From contig JAJYWM010000316.1 of the NCBI GenBank assembly GCA_021791455.1, positions 1 to 23,813 on the forward strand: a stretch of 23,813 nucleotides of DNA, in the 5' to 3' direction. The stretch's first letter is position 1. Each line of letters begins with the position of its first letter. A program made the translations under genes and the position numbers. Below, piece after piece: positions 16,090-23,813 of this stretch. A model generated the notes under the pieces. It searched no databases. It was not told the DNA's origin and was given only the letters and a program-made list of their open reading frames with translations. Origin of the DNA: a bacterium. GTDB lineage: Bacteria > Chloroflexota > Dormibacteria > UBA8260 > Bog-877.

Positions 16090-16920
16090 TTGAGCTTTCA
16101 AGCTAGCGGCCAGGCCCCTTCCGCGTCCCGGGCCGATGGCGTGCGGGTCCTCATCACCGGCGCCACCAGCGGGCTCGGGCTGGCGATGGCCCGCGCCCTG
16201 GTCGCGGCGGGGGCGACCGTCGTGGTCGGGTCGCGGGATCGAGGGAGAGCCGAACGGGCGGCCGCATCGCTGCCAGGCGGCAGCTCGAAGGCGATGGGTT
16301 TGGCGATGGATGTCCGCGATCAGCGCTCAATCGCCCAAGCAATCGCTGACGTGATCGACCGGATCGGCGGAATCGACGTCCTGGTCAACAACGCCGGGCT
16401 GGGGATGCGCACCGTGAACCCGGCCTTCATGAGCTCCCCACGGCCGTTCTGGGAGGTCTCCCCGGCCGCCTTCTCGGCCGTCATCGCCACCAACCTCACC
16501 GGCTACTTCCTCTGCGCGCGGGCGGTGGTCCCCCACTTTCTGGAGCGCGGAGGGGGCCGAATCGTGAACATCTCCATGAACCACGAGACCATGCGCCGCC
16601 CCGGCTTCATCCCCTACGGACCGTCGCGTGCGGGCGCGGAGTCGCTCTCCAGGATCATGGCGGCCGATCTGGAGCCGGTCGGGGTCACCGTCAACATGCT
16701 GCTGCCCGGAGGAGCTACGTTGACGGGGATGATCCCCGAGGATCTCGACTCTGAGCGGCGCAGCCACCTGCTGGACCCGGCGATCATGGGACCACCCATC
16801 TGCTGGCTCTGCTCGCCAGCTGCGGCGGGGGTGACCGACGAGCGCCTGGTGGCAACCGAGTTCGACTCGTGGCTGGCGGCCCGGAGTGCGGGGGAAGGCT
16901 CCGAGGAAGCGCCCGGCTGA
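16090..16920 (+). CDS. SDR-family Rossmann protein with altered catalytic residues
   Basis: The protein has 276 residues from TTG 16090. The cofactor motif TGATSGLG (residues 23-30), the strand-2 GSRDR and the structural NNAG place it in the classical short-chain dehydrogenase/reductase family. The catalytic region deviates. The tyrosine is present (Y176 in PYGPSR), but the usual Lys at Y+4 is Arg180. The position 13 before Tyr, normally Ser, is Met163, with Ser162 one residue off. Weak or altered catalysis, or an NAD(P)-binding regulatory role, is possible. It begins 12 bases after the GGDEF stop, suggesting co-transcription. A GTG at 16141 would give the more typical SDR start MRVLITG; neither start has a strong ribosome-binding site. 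Substrate unknown. Confidence 0.8.
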   Translation: MSFQASGQAPSASRADGVRVLITGATSGLGLAMARALVAAGATVVVGSRDRGRAERAAASLPGGSSKAMGLAMDVRDQRSIAQAIADVIDRIGGIDVLVNNAGLGMRTVNPAFMSSPRPFWEVSPAAFSAVIATNLTGYFLCARAVVPHFLERGGGRIVNISMNHETMRRPGFIPYGPSRAGAESLSRIMAADLEPVGVTVNMLLPGGATLTGMIPEDLDSERRSHLLDPAIMGPPICWLCSPAAAGVTDERLVATEFDSWLAARSAGEGSEEAPG

Positions 16921-17051
16921 CCACTGGGCGACCGCTCCGGGCCGACCTTCGACGATGGTCCGGTTCCGAATTGAACCGCCGCCCGGCCCTCGGCGTTTGC
17001 ACTAAATGATGGGGCCGAACCCGCAAGAGCCGATCATGCCGAGCCGCTCAT

Positions 17052-17059
17052 GGAGGTGA
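17052..17059 (+). promoter_or_regulatory. Strong ribosome-binding site deciding a GTG start
   Basis: GGAGGTGA lies five bases before GTG 17065 and overlaps the codons following ATG 17050. It argues that the lipoprotein gene starts at the GTG rather than at the upstream ATG. Confidence 0.6.
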
Positions 17060-17064
17060 AGACC

Positions 17065-17664
17065 GTGACAGTGAGCATCCGCCGAGCTGCGAGCGCTTTG
17101 ATGGACCGAGCTTGGACGAGTCCCAAAGGTCGCCGGGGCCGCCTTGTGATCGCCTTGCCGGCTCTGGTCCTGGCCCTGGTGGTCGCGGGATGCGGCCAGT
17201 CGACCACCCCGACCGCCACCAAAACGCCCAAGCCGACCAAGGCACCGACCACATCCTCGATCACGATCAAGACGGCTACGGTCACCGTCAGCGGCAAGCC
17301 CGAGACGGTGTTGACCAACGCCGCCGGCCGGACCCTCTACTACTTCACCGAGGACTCGCCCACCAAGATCGCCTGCTCGGGAAGCTGCGCCGGGATCTGG
17401 CCCCCCCTCACCACCTCCGCCACCAGCGTCAACGCGCCCTCCTCGGTTAGCGGCACGTTCACCATCTACAAGGGAGCGAACGGCCCCCAGGTGGAGTACA
17501 ACGGACACCCGCTCTACATCTACTCACTCGACACCGGACCCGACCAGAGCCACGGCGAGGGGGTGCTGGGCAAGTGGTTCGTGGCAACCCCCAGCCTTGC
17601 CCCCGCGGCTTCGGCCTCTCCGTCCGCATCGCCGTCGGCCAGCTCTGGCGGGTACAGCTACTGA
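17065..17664 (+). CDS. COG4315-type secreted lipoprotein
   Basis: This predicted lipoprotein has 199 residues from GTG 17065. A basic segment (KGRRGR) precedes a hydrophobic helix ending LVVAGC, with Cys43 as the lipidation site, followed by a Thr/Pro/Lys-rich linker. Two repeats of the Lipoprotein_15 (COG4315) type follow: TVLTNAAGRTLYYFTEDSP with CSGSCAGIWPPL, then VEYNGHPLYIYSLD with GVLGKWFVATP. The tail is low-complexity Ala/Ser/Pro. The biochemical role of this family is not established; members are small exported proteins, often near redox or stress genes. The conserved CSGSC pair may form a disulfide or bind a ligand (inference). The start is set by GGAGGTGA; ATG 17050 or 17101 are alternatives. 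Confidence 0.85.
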   Translation: MTVSIRRAASALMDRAWTSPKGRRGRLVIALPALVLALVVAGCGQSTTPTATKTPKPTKAPTTSSITIKTATVTVSGKPETVLTNAAGRTLYYFTEDSPTKIACSGSCAGIWPPLTTSATSVNAPSSVSGTFTIYKGANGPQVEYNGHPLYIYSLDTGPDQSHGEGVLGKWFVATPSLAPAASASPSASPSASSGGYSY

Positions 17665-17692
17665 GGCAACTCGCCCGCTGACCCATCCCCGG

Positions 17693-17765
17693 AGGGCCGG
17701 CCCCGGGCCGCTGCCGGTCACCGACCCGAGGTCGGCACGGAGCGGCCGCATCTCCGGCCGGCCCT
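17693..17765. repeat. Long-range inverted repeat between convergent genes
   Basis: AGGGCCGGCC (17693-17702) and GGCCGGCCCT (17756-17765) are perfect 10-base complements about 53 bases apart. They lie between the convergent lipoprotein and SLAC1-like genes. A bidirectional terminator structure is one reading, though no T-run is present. In GC-rich DNA such a match can be chance. Confidence 0.35.
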
Positions 17766-17947
17766 TCAAGGACCCTGAGCTTGGGTGACGGTCAGGCGCG
17801 GCGAGCCGGAGACCGGTGACGCAGTGGCGGGCGTGGGGTGGATGAAGGGGAAGGCCCGGTCCCTGCAGGTCGCCCGCGTCGCTGCTCGGGAGTCCACCCA
17901 GATGGAGAGAACGCATCACGAACCTTCGCCGAGGACGCGCGCCTCGG

Positions 17948-19021
17948 CTACCCCTCGGGGAGCAGGAGCATTCGGACGCCGCGGAAGACCTCCACCAAGA
18001 AGACCGCGATCCCCAGCCAGACCGCCCACCCTCCGAGGGTCGCGAGCCACCGCACATCGGCCGTGAGACCGAGGGTTCGAGTGGCAAGCGCGTACATCGC
18101 GGCGGGGAAGACCGGGACCCAGAGCTCCTTGGGCGAGCCGGCGAGCTGGCTCCGGAACCGCGTGCGGGCGACGCTCAGCCCCAGGACAAAGGGCAGCAGC
18201 GCGGTGGCCAGAAACCACAGCAGCCAGCTCAAGTCCAGGGCCATGGTGGCGAGTCCCCGGTCGAGATCGGTCTGGGTGGCGGGATTGCCGCCGATGTGGG
18301 CCGCCGCCAGGCACGATAGCGCCGCCGCTCCCATGGTGACCCAGTAGGAGGGGCCGATCTCCCGCAGCGGCACATCGCGCAGAACCAGGCGGCCCAAGAG
18401 CGCTGCCAGGAGCGGCAGATACAGCGCGATCCCCAGGGCCCAGGGCCCCACCGCCAAGACCGCCAGCATCCCCTCGGCCACCCTTCCGGTCGCTGAGATC
18501 GAAGACGCGGCCACGCTGGTCGCATCGAGGGCCACCGGCCAGAGCAGCCACAGCCCACCTCCCAACCCCAGGCGGCCGGTTGGAAAGTGCCGCAAGAGGG
18601 CGTTCAAGGGAACCAGATAGGCGAGAGCGACAGCCGCGGCTCCCCCCAAGATGAAGAGCGCGAATGCGAGTGGAACCGCGGTCAATTGGGCGAAGCTCGA
18701 GGCCAGGACCAGGGTCCCGACTGCGAAGGTGAACGCTCCCAGGGAAGCCCGCAAGGTCGCGAAGCTTGCCAGCAGCGAGCGCGGGCGCCGCAGGATCACC
18801 AGCCCCTCAACGATGACCAGCTCCAGGTAGCCCGCCACCGCGATCCCGAGGAACACGAAGGACAGCGGGCGAATCCCAGCGGCCGAAAGGCTGAGGCTTA
18901 TCACCCCTGTCCCCATGACGAAGACGAACCGGCCCAGGGCTGGAGCGCGCCGCTCGGCCTGGGCCTCACCGCCGACGGCATCGCGCACAGAGGGCGGCGC
19001 ATTCCCGATCACGTCCACCAC
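17948..19021 (-). CDS. SLAC1/TDT-family transporter (tellurite-resistance/dicarboxylate type)
   Basis: This 357-residue integral membrane protein has about ten spans. The opening RFVFVMGTGVISLSL corresponds to the family signature F-x-x-VM-x-TG-I-x-S in the first helix. Later, SYWVTMGAAALSCLAA and VFPAAMYALATRTLG match the repeated helix signatures of the SLAC1/TehA/Mae1 fold. These proteins are anion or dicarboxylate channels and transporters (malate, sulfite, nitrate, chloride); the substrate here cannot be named. The start is GTG 19019-19021, with the poorly conserved MVDVIGNAPPS tail before the first span. It is divergent from the KimA-like gene. Confidence 0.8.
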   Translation of the reverse strand: MVDVIGNAPPSVRDAVGGEAQAERRAPALGRFVFVMGTGVISLSLSAAGIRPLSFVFLGIAVAGYLELVIVEGLVILRRPRSLLASFATLRASLGAFTFAVGTLVLASSFAQLTAVPLAFALFILGGAAAVALAYLVPLNALLRHFPTGRLGLGGGLWLLWPVALDATSVAASSISATGRVAEGMLAVLAVGPWALGIALYLPLLAALLGRLVLRDVPLREIGPSYWVTMGAAALSCLAAAHIGGNPATQTDLDRGLATMALDLSWLLWFLATALLPFVLGLSVARTRFRSQLAGSPKELWVPVFPAAMYALATRTLGLTADVRWLATLGGWAVWLGIAVFLVEVFRGVRMLLLPEG

Positions 19022-19155
19022 GGTACCGGCCCCTTGCCCCGGCGGGCAGGGCGCGCCCGTTGCCCAGGGGAAGCGGTAAGTTGCGGGACGGACGCCGAAG
19101 TGGTCAGACTCAGCCGGCCACCGAGTTCGAGCAACCCAGCGAGGGAACTTCCACC

Positions 19156-21798
19156 TTGACCAGCCAGGACCCCGCGGACCGCCCCGTCGACAGGCCGGGA
19201 GACGACCGCCGGCCGCCGACTCCGGGGAGCTCGCCCGAGCTGGAGCAGCGCATCCCCCAGGCCGGGAGCCTGCCGGGGAATCGCTACGTGGTGATCAAGC
19301 GTGAGGACCTCGGCTCCTTCCGACGGGGCGCGCACGGGTCCCTGGTCGCCACCGAGAGAGCCGACCAGCCCACCTCCGGGCTCCCCCGGCTCTCCTTCTT
19401 GCTCAAGCGCGCGGTCATCGGCCGCCGGCTCCCCACCACCGCGATGGACAGCGAGCGGCTGCCGGTATGGAAGGCGCTGCCCACGCTCGCCTCCGACGCC
19501 CTCTCATCGGTCGCCTACGGGCCCGAGGCGGGACTGTCGGTGCTGGCGCTCGCGGGGGTTGGTGCCTTCGCGTTCGAGCTGCCCATCGCGATCGCGATCG
19601 CCATCCTGATGGTCCTGGTGGTTCTGTCCTACCGCCAGCTGGTGCTGACCCGGCAGGCCGACGGGGGCTCCTACGCGGTGGCCCGCGACCATCTCGGGAA
19701 GTGGCCGGCGATGGTGGCGGCGGCGGCGCTTCTGGTCGACTACGTGCTCACCGTCTCGGTGAGCGTGTCCTCGGGGGCGGATGCGCTCGCCTCCGCCTTC
19801 CCGGTGATCGTCGACCTGCGCATGCCGATCGCGGTCGGCCTGGCGCTGGTGCTCTGTGCCGGCAACCTTAGGGGGGTCCGCGAGGCGGGCGCCCTCTTCT
19901 CCTTCCCCACCTACCTGTTCGTGTTCACGATGGTATCCCTGATCGTGGTGGGGGTGGTCCGGGCGCTGACCGGAGCGGTCCACCACGCCTATGGCGTCTA
20001 TCCCCCGATCCCCCATCCGGCCGAGACTCTGACCCCCATCCTGGTCCTGACCGCGTTCGCCTCCGGGTGCTCGTCGATGACAGGGATCGAGGCGGTCTCC
20101 AACAGCGTTCGCAGCTTCCGGCAGCCCCAGGGCCGCAACGCCGCCCGGACTCTGGTCCTGCTCGGAGCGTCCCTGGTCATCCTCTTCCTGGGAGTCACCG
20201 TTCTGGACATCATGTACGGGGTGGCGCCGCATCCTTCCGGCAGCCCGACCGTGCTGGCCCAGATCGCAACCGACGTATTCTCCGGCCCGGGCCGCTTCTT
20301 CTTCTACCTCATCCAGTTCGCCACCACCTTGGTCCTCATCCTCGCCGCCAACGCCAGCTTCAACGGCTTCCCCCGGCTCTGCGCTTTCCTGGCCCGGGAC
20401 GACCGCCTGCCCCACCGCTTCGGCGCCTTCGGGGACCGCCTGGTCTACTCCGCCGCCATCTTCGTGCTGACCGCGGTCTCGGTCGCGGTCATCGTCCTCT
20501 TCGACGCCAACACCGACCACCTGATCAACCTCTACGCGATCGGGGTGTTCACCGCGTTCACCTTGGCCCAGGCGGCGCTGGTCCGCTACGGGCTGCGTAC
20601 GCGCGGCCCCAACTGGCGGCGCAACGTCTTCATCAACGGACTGGGGGCGGCCGCCACTCTGCTGGTGGACCTCATCGTCCTGGTCGTCAAGTTCCCCCTG
20701 GGGGCCTGGGTGGTGCTCATCATCGTGCCCTTGCTCATCTGGTATTTCTGGTCGGTCAGCCGCCATTACGACAGCGCCCGCAGGCGGCTTAAGCGGGCGG
20801 CGGAATCACCACTGGCAGTCCGGGCCTCCGCCACGGTGGTCCCCGTTTCAGCGCTCGACTCCCCGACCGAGCGGGCGCTGCTCTACGCGACCACCCTGGG
20901 GCACCGGTTGGTGGTGGTGGACCTGAGCGGCGACCCGGCGGTGGGCGGGGCGATCCACCGGCTGCTGGACCGGGCGTGCGCTGAACTGGGAGAGCGGCGC
21001 CCGCCCCTGGTCGAGGTGCGAACCGGCGCGACCAAGCGGAGGCTGCGCGGCCTGCTCGAGGTGCTGGACGAGCTGCGCGGGGCAAGAGCGCAGGATCTCA
21101 TCACGGTCTTGGTGCCGGAGTACGTGACCAGCGCAGGCCCCCTGGAGCTCTTGCGCCGGCCCAGTTCCCTGCGCCTGAAGTTCGCCCTATTGCGCCGGCC
21201 CGGGGTCGTCGCCGCCAGCTTCCCCACCGCCTGGGAGGGCAACACCCGGACGGTTGACATCACCGGAGCGCGGCGGCGGGTGGCGTTGGTCCCGGTCTCG
21301 GGGCTGGACATCCTCGCCCAGCGCGCCCTCAGCTACGCTGAATCCATCGCCGACCAGGTGGTGGCGATCCATGTGGCGACGGGCCAGCCGCAGGACCATC
21401 CGAGCGGCCTGGCCGGGGAGACCGGCCCGGGCGGGGGCGAAGACCTGGGGATGGAGCCCAGCGAGGAGGCGCAGCTCCTGGCCGCCAACTGGGACTCGTG
21501 GTTGGCCAGAAACCACCTGGGGGAGCGCGCCGCCGGGCGCCCCGAGCTGGCGACGGTGCTGTCCCCCTACCGGACGGTGGTCCAGCCGGTCCTCCGCTAC
21601 CTGCAGGTCTACAAGGAGAGCCACCGGGACGCCCTCTGCACGGTGGTGCTACCGGAGCTGGTGACCCGGCACTGGTGGAACCAGCTGCTGCACAACCACC
21701 GCGCCTTCCACATCAAGTCCGCTCTCCTGGGGCACTCCGACTTCGCGGTCGCCGACGTCACCTACGAGCTCCCCGGGGAGGGAGCCTCCACGCAGTAG
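19156..21798 (+). CDS. kimA: KimA-like APC-superfamily permease with two C-terminal domains
   Basis: The protein has about 880 residues from TTG 19156. It matches Bacillus KimA (formerly YdaO), a high-affinity proton-coupled potassium importer, along its whole length: LPTLASDALSSVAYG, VVLSYRQLV, DGGSYAVAR, LLVDYVLTVSVSVSSGADA, SGCSSMTGIEAVSNSV and ILAANASFNGFPR. About twelve spans are followed by a universal-stress-like cytosolic domain that in KimA binds cyclic di-AMP. KimA has one such domain (about 607 aa in total); here there are two, from about residue 556 (ATVVPVSALDS) and about 706 (VALVPVSGLD). The second is closer to KimA (VTRHWWNQLLHNHRAF). The N-terminus also extends about 75 residues before the core. 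The start is uncertain: TTG 19060 or 19081 would also be open, but 19156 has GAGGGA nearby and leaves room for divergent promoters. Potassium as substrate is inferred from homology. Confidence 0.85.
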   Translation: MTSQDPADRPVDRPGDDRRPPTPGSSPELEQRIPQAGSLPGNRYVVIKREDLGSFRRGAHGSLVATERADQPTSGLPRLSFLLKRAVIGRRLPTTAMDSERLPVWKALPTLASDALSSVAYGPEAGLSVLALAGVGAFAFELPIAIAIAILMVLVVLSYRQLVLTRQADGGSYAVARDHLGKWPAMVAAAALLVDYVLTVSVSVSSGADALASAFPVIVDLRMPIAVGLALVLCAGNLRGVREAGALFSFPTYLFVFTMVSLIVVGVVRALTGAVHHAYGVYPPIPHPAETLTPILVLTAFASGCSSMTGIEAVSNSVRSFRQPQGRNAARTLVLLGASLVILFLGVTVLDIMYGVAPHPSGSPTVLAQIATDVFSGPGRFFFYLIQFATTLVLILAANASFNGFPRLCAFLARDDRLPHRFGAFGDRLVYSAAIFVLTAVSVAVIVLFDANTDHLINLYAIGVFTAFTLAQAALVRYGLRTRGPNWRRNVFINGLGAAATLLVDLIVLVVKFPLGAWVVLIIVPLLIWYFWSVSRHYDSARRRLKRAAESPLAVRASATVVPVSALDSPTERALLYATTLGHRLVVVDLSGDPAVGGAIHRLLDRACAELGERRPPLVEVRTGATKRRLRGLLEVLDELRGARAQDLITVLVPEYVTSAGPLELLRRPSSLRLKFALLRRPGVVAASFPTAWEGNTRTVDITGARRRVALVPVSGLDILAQRALSYAESIADQVVAIHVATGQPQDHPSGLAGETGPGGGEDLGMEPSEEAQLLAANWDSWLARNHLGERAAGRPELATVLSPYRTVVQPVLRYLQVYKESHRDALCTVVLPELVTRHWWNQLLHNHRAFHIKSALLGHSDFAVADVTYELPGEGASTQ

Positions 21799-21827
21799 GC
21801 AGGAGGGGTCCGACGCCCCCGCTTCTT

Positions 21828-21843
21828 TACACTCGCCGGTGTG
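21828..21843 (+). promoter_or_regulatory. Possible leaderless promoter of the aminopeptidase gene
   Basis: TACACT (21828-21833) fits a TAnnnT -10 element and lies seven bases before GTG 21841, the distance expected if transcription starts at the start codon. The only purine-rich stretch (AGGAGGGG) is more than 30 bases upstream, too far for a ribosome-binding site. No clear -35 is seen. Confidence 0.35.
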
Positions 21844-23813
21844 AATGAAGCCACCGTTTCTCTGACCAAGCTCGAAGCCGAGGCGCGAGCCTCGGTGATC
21901 GCGGACTGCGCCTATCAGCTTGAGCTGGACCTGGCGGACGACCCGGACCGCTACACCTTTCACGTGCGCCTCGAGTTCACCGGCGAACCGGGGGCTGTGA
22001 CCTTCGTCGACGCCGAGGTGAACGAGATCGAGCGGATGCTCTGGCAGGACAAGCCGCTGGGGCTGGAGGCCGTGGCCGGGCAGCGGATCCACCTGCCGGC
22101 CCTGAAGGCTCGCAACGTGCTCGAGGTCTGGGGCCGTTCCCACTACCATCGCGCCGGCCTTGGGCTGCATCTCGCGATCGACCCGGCCGATGGGGAACGG
22201 TACCTGTACAGCGACCTGGAGCCCGCCGAGGCCCATCGGGTGTTCCCCTGCTTCGACCAGCCGGACCTCAAGGCCACCTTCCAACTGCGCGTGCGGGTCC
22301 CGCAGGACTGGACAGTCGTCTCGGCCGAACCTGGTCGCGCCGGGGCCGCCGCCGACTCCGACGGTGCCCGGTGGTGGGACTTCCCGACGACCCCGCGCAT
22401 CTCCCCCTACGTGCTGGGGATAGCCGCCGGGCGCCTCCATGCGGTGCGCCGGCACCACCACGGCATTGATCTGGCGCTGTATGCGCCGCTCTCCCTGGGT
22501 CAGGACCTCGAGAAGGCGGCCGGGGACATCTTCGAAGTGACCGGCCAGGGGCTCGACTTCTACCGCGAGTTGTTCGGAATCCCCTACCCCTTCACCAAGT
22601 ACGACCAGGTGTTCTGTTTGGAGAAGGTGAACGGGGCGATGGAGTCTCCCGGCTGTGTCACCATCACCGACCGCATGATCTTCCGAGGGCGGCCATCCGA
22701 ACGGGAGAGGTCGCAGCGCGCCGAGGTGATCCTCCACGAGATGGCCCACATGTGGTTCGGCGACATGGTCACCCTCAGATGGTGGGATGACCTCTGGCTC
22801 AACGAGAGCTTCGCCACCTTCATGGCGGCGGTCGCCACCGATCGAGCGACCGGCTTCCACGACGCCTGGACGGTGTGGATCACCGCGTTCAAGAGGCTCG
22901 CGGTGGAGGAGGACCAGCACACCACCTCCCACCCGGTGGTAACCGCGGTGCCCGACGCCGAGTCGGTGCACGCCAACTTCGACCGCATCACCTACCAGAA
23001 GGGCTCGGCGGTGCTCCGCCAGCTGGCGGCCTGGGTCGGCGAGGACTCGTTCTTCGCCGGCGTTCACGAGCACCTGGAGCGCAACCGCTGGGGCAACGCG
23101 ACCCTGCATGACCTGCTCCGGGCCGTGGGGGACGCCTCGGGCCGAGACGTCGTGCACTGGAGCCAGCTCTGGCTGGAGACGGTGGGCATCAACACGATCA
23201 ACTTGGAGATCCAGTCCGCGGCCGAAGCCTCCGGGTCTGGGATCGAGGCGATCCATGCTGTGCAGTCGGCCCGCCCGTCCCAGCCCACCCTGCGGCCCCA
23301 CCGCCTGGCCGTTGGCCTCTATGACTGGATGGAGGGGAGCCTGCAGCGACGCCGCCGTCTCGAGATCGACATCGACTCCGAGCACACGGCGATCCCGGAG
23401 CTTGTCGGGGAGACCCGACCACCTCTGCTCCTGCCCAACGACGAGGCTCTGACCTACGCCAAGATCCGTCTCGACCCGGTCTCCATGGCAACCGTCGAAG
23501 GCCACCTGGGAGAGGTCGACGACGCGCTGGCGCGCGCGATCGTCTGGGACGCCCTGCAGGACATGGTCAGGGACGCGGAGTTTCCGGCCAGCCGGTTCGT
23601 CCGGGTGGTGGCTCGCCACCTGCCCCAAGAGACCGATGAATCCCTGATCCCGGTCGTCCTGGCGAGCGCGCGGGGAGCGCTGGCGCTCTACGGAGCCCGA
23701 TCGGTAGCCGACCAGCTCGAAGCCGATCTCGCCGATGCCTGCGCCACCGCGCTGGAGGCGACTGAGGCCGGAACCAGCCGGCAGCTATCCTGGCTGCGGG
23801 CATTCATCAGCTC
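21841..23813 (+). CDS. pepN: M1-family aminopeptidase (PepN-like), 3' truncated by window
   Basis: An open frame runs from GTG 21841 to the window end (657 complete codons) and encodes a gluzincin aminopeptidase of the type common in Actinomycetota. N-terminal residues are removed from peptides by a zinc enzyme in the cytoplasm. The zinc site is HEMAH (His299, Glu300, His303) with Glu322 in WLNESF, giving HExxH-x18-E exactly. The catalytic tyrosine region TYQKGSAVL and the upstream VFPCFDQPDLKATF motif are present. The exopeptidase loop, usually GAMEN, reads GAMES (265-269), with Ser for the substrate-contacting Asn. The C-terminal helical domain continues out of the window. A 659-codon frame on the opposite strand is a composition artefact. 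It follows the KimA-like gene by 42 bases. Confidence 0.9.
   Translation, partial: MNEATVSLTKLEAEARASVIADCAYQLELDLADDPDRYTFHVRLEFTGEPGAVTFVDAEVNEIERMLWQDKPLGLEAVAGQRIHLPALKARNVLEVWGRSHYHRAGLGLHLAIDPADGERYLYSDLEPAEAHRVFPCFDQPDLKATFQLRVRVPQDWTVVSAEPGRAGAAADSDGARWWDFPTTPRISPYVLGIAAGRLHAVRRHHHGIDLALYAPLSLGQDLEKAAGDIFEVTGQGLDFYRELFGIPYPFTKYDQVFCLEKVNGAMESPGCVTITDRMIFRGRPSERERSQRAEVILHEMAHMWFGDMVTLRWWDDLWLNESFATFMAAVATDRATGFHDAWTVWITAFKRLAVEEDQHTTSHPVVTAVPDAESVHANFDRITYQKGSAVLRQLAAWVGEDSFFAGVHEHLERNRWGNATLHDLLRAVGDASGRDVVHWSQLWLETVGINTINLEIQSAAEASGSGIEAIHAVQSARPSQPTLRPHRLAVGLYDWMEGSLQRRRRLEIDIDSEHTAIPELVGETRPPLLLPNDEALTYAKIRLDPVSMATVEGHLGEVDDALARAIVWDALQDMVRDAEFPASRFVRVVARHLPQETDESLIPVVLASARGALALYGARSVADQLEADLADACATALEATEAGTSRQLSWLRAFIS

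Noticed and set aside
15085..16101. 338-codon open frame on the minus strand
   Set aside because: It is opposite the GAF and GGDEF domains, which are unmistakable on the plus strand.
19504..20766. 420-codon open frame on the minus strand
   Set aside because: It is the antisense of the KimA-like transporter. The translation is a highly charged Asp/Glu/Gln/Arg-rich string with no membrane or domain features.
21805..21825. Rho-independent terminator after the KimA-like gene
   Set aside because: GGGG-T...G-CCCC can form only about five pairs with a wobble, and the downstream T-run is broken. Too weak to list.
21649..23628. 659-codon open frame on the minus strand
   Set aside because: It lies exactly opposite the M1 aminopeptidase, which carries all family motifs. 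Its translation is rich in Gly, Arg, His and Val with no domain, typical of the antisense frame of GC-rich genes.

Overview
The window is high-GC, gene-dense bacterial chromosome. Starts are often GTG or TTG, one gene looks leaderless, and the transposases, ClpP, KimA-like transporter and M1 aminopeptidase resemble those of soil Actinomycetota, Chloroflexota or Dormibacterota. I cannot fix the phylum from this window. It divides into a conserved left flank, a mobile or accessory island, and a conserved right flank.

Left flank (1-3394). A possible gene tail is followed by clpP on the minus strand, with the S98/H123/D172 triad intact. Divergent to it lies a short, apparently frameshifted XRE-type HTH ORF that overlaps a ClpP paralogue in which all three triad positions are replaced. 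A secreted GH8 endoglucanase-like lipoprotein follows, then a tRNA-Arg(CCT) that encodes its own CCA.

Island (about 3395-13514), starting directly at the 3' end of the tRNA. It is visibly less GC-rich over its cargo. It holds two polytopic GT-C-like membrane proteins and a SAM methyltransferase, all on the minus strand, which suggests a lipid-linked sugar or surface-glycan locus. It also holds two IS1182-family copies in opposite orientation (a badly decayed one at 5.6-7.1 kb, a better preserved one at 12.0-13.5 kb carrying an early frameshift and an in-frame TAG) and an IS110-family transposase (frameshifted). Upstream of the IS110 gene, tightly spaced and on the same strand, are a 75-codon ORF and a frameshifted zinc-ribbon ORF. 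No second copy of the tRNA 3' end was found, so site-specific integration at the tRNA is not proven.

Right flank (about 13.7-23.8 kb). In order: a small membrane protein, a GAF-GAF-GGDEF diguanylate cyclase with an I-site, an SDR protein lacking the canonical catalytic lysine, a COG4315-type lipoprotein, a SLAC1/TDT-family transporter, a KimA-like transporter with two tandem C-terminal domains instead of one, and an M1 aminopeptidase that runs off the window end. The cyclase, the GH8 enzyme and the glycan genes are compatible with c-di-GMP-controlled surface polysaccharide, but that link is inference.

The most unusual items are the clpP / dead-ClpP divergent pair with its HTH ORF, the KimA-like protein with a duplicated regulatory domain, and the three-ORF IS110 module. 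None is demonstrably a new system from sequence alone.
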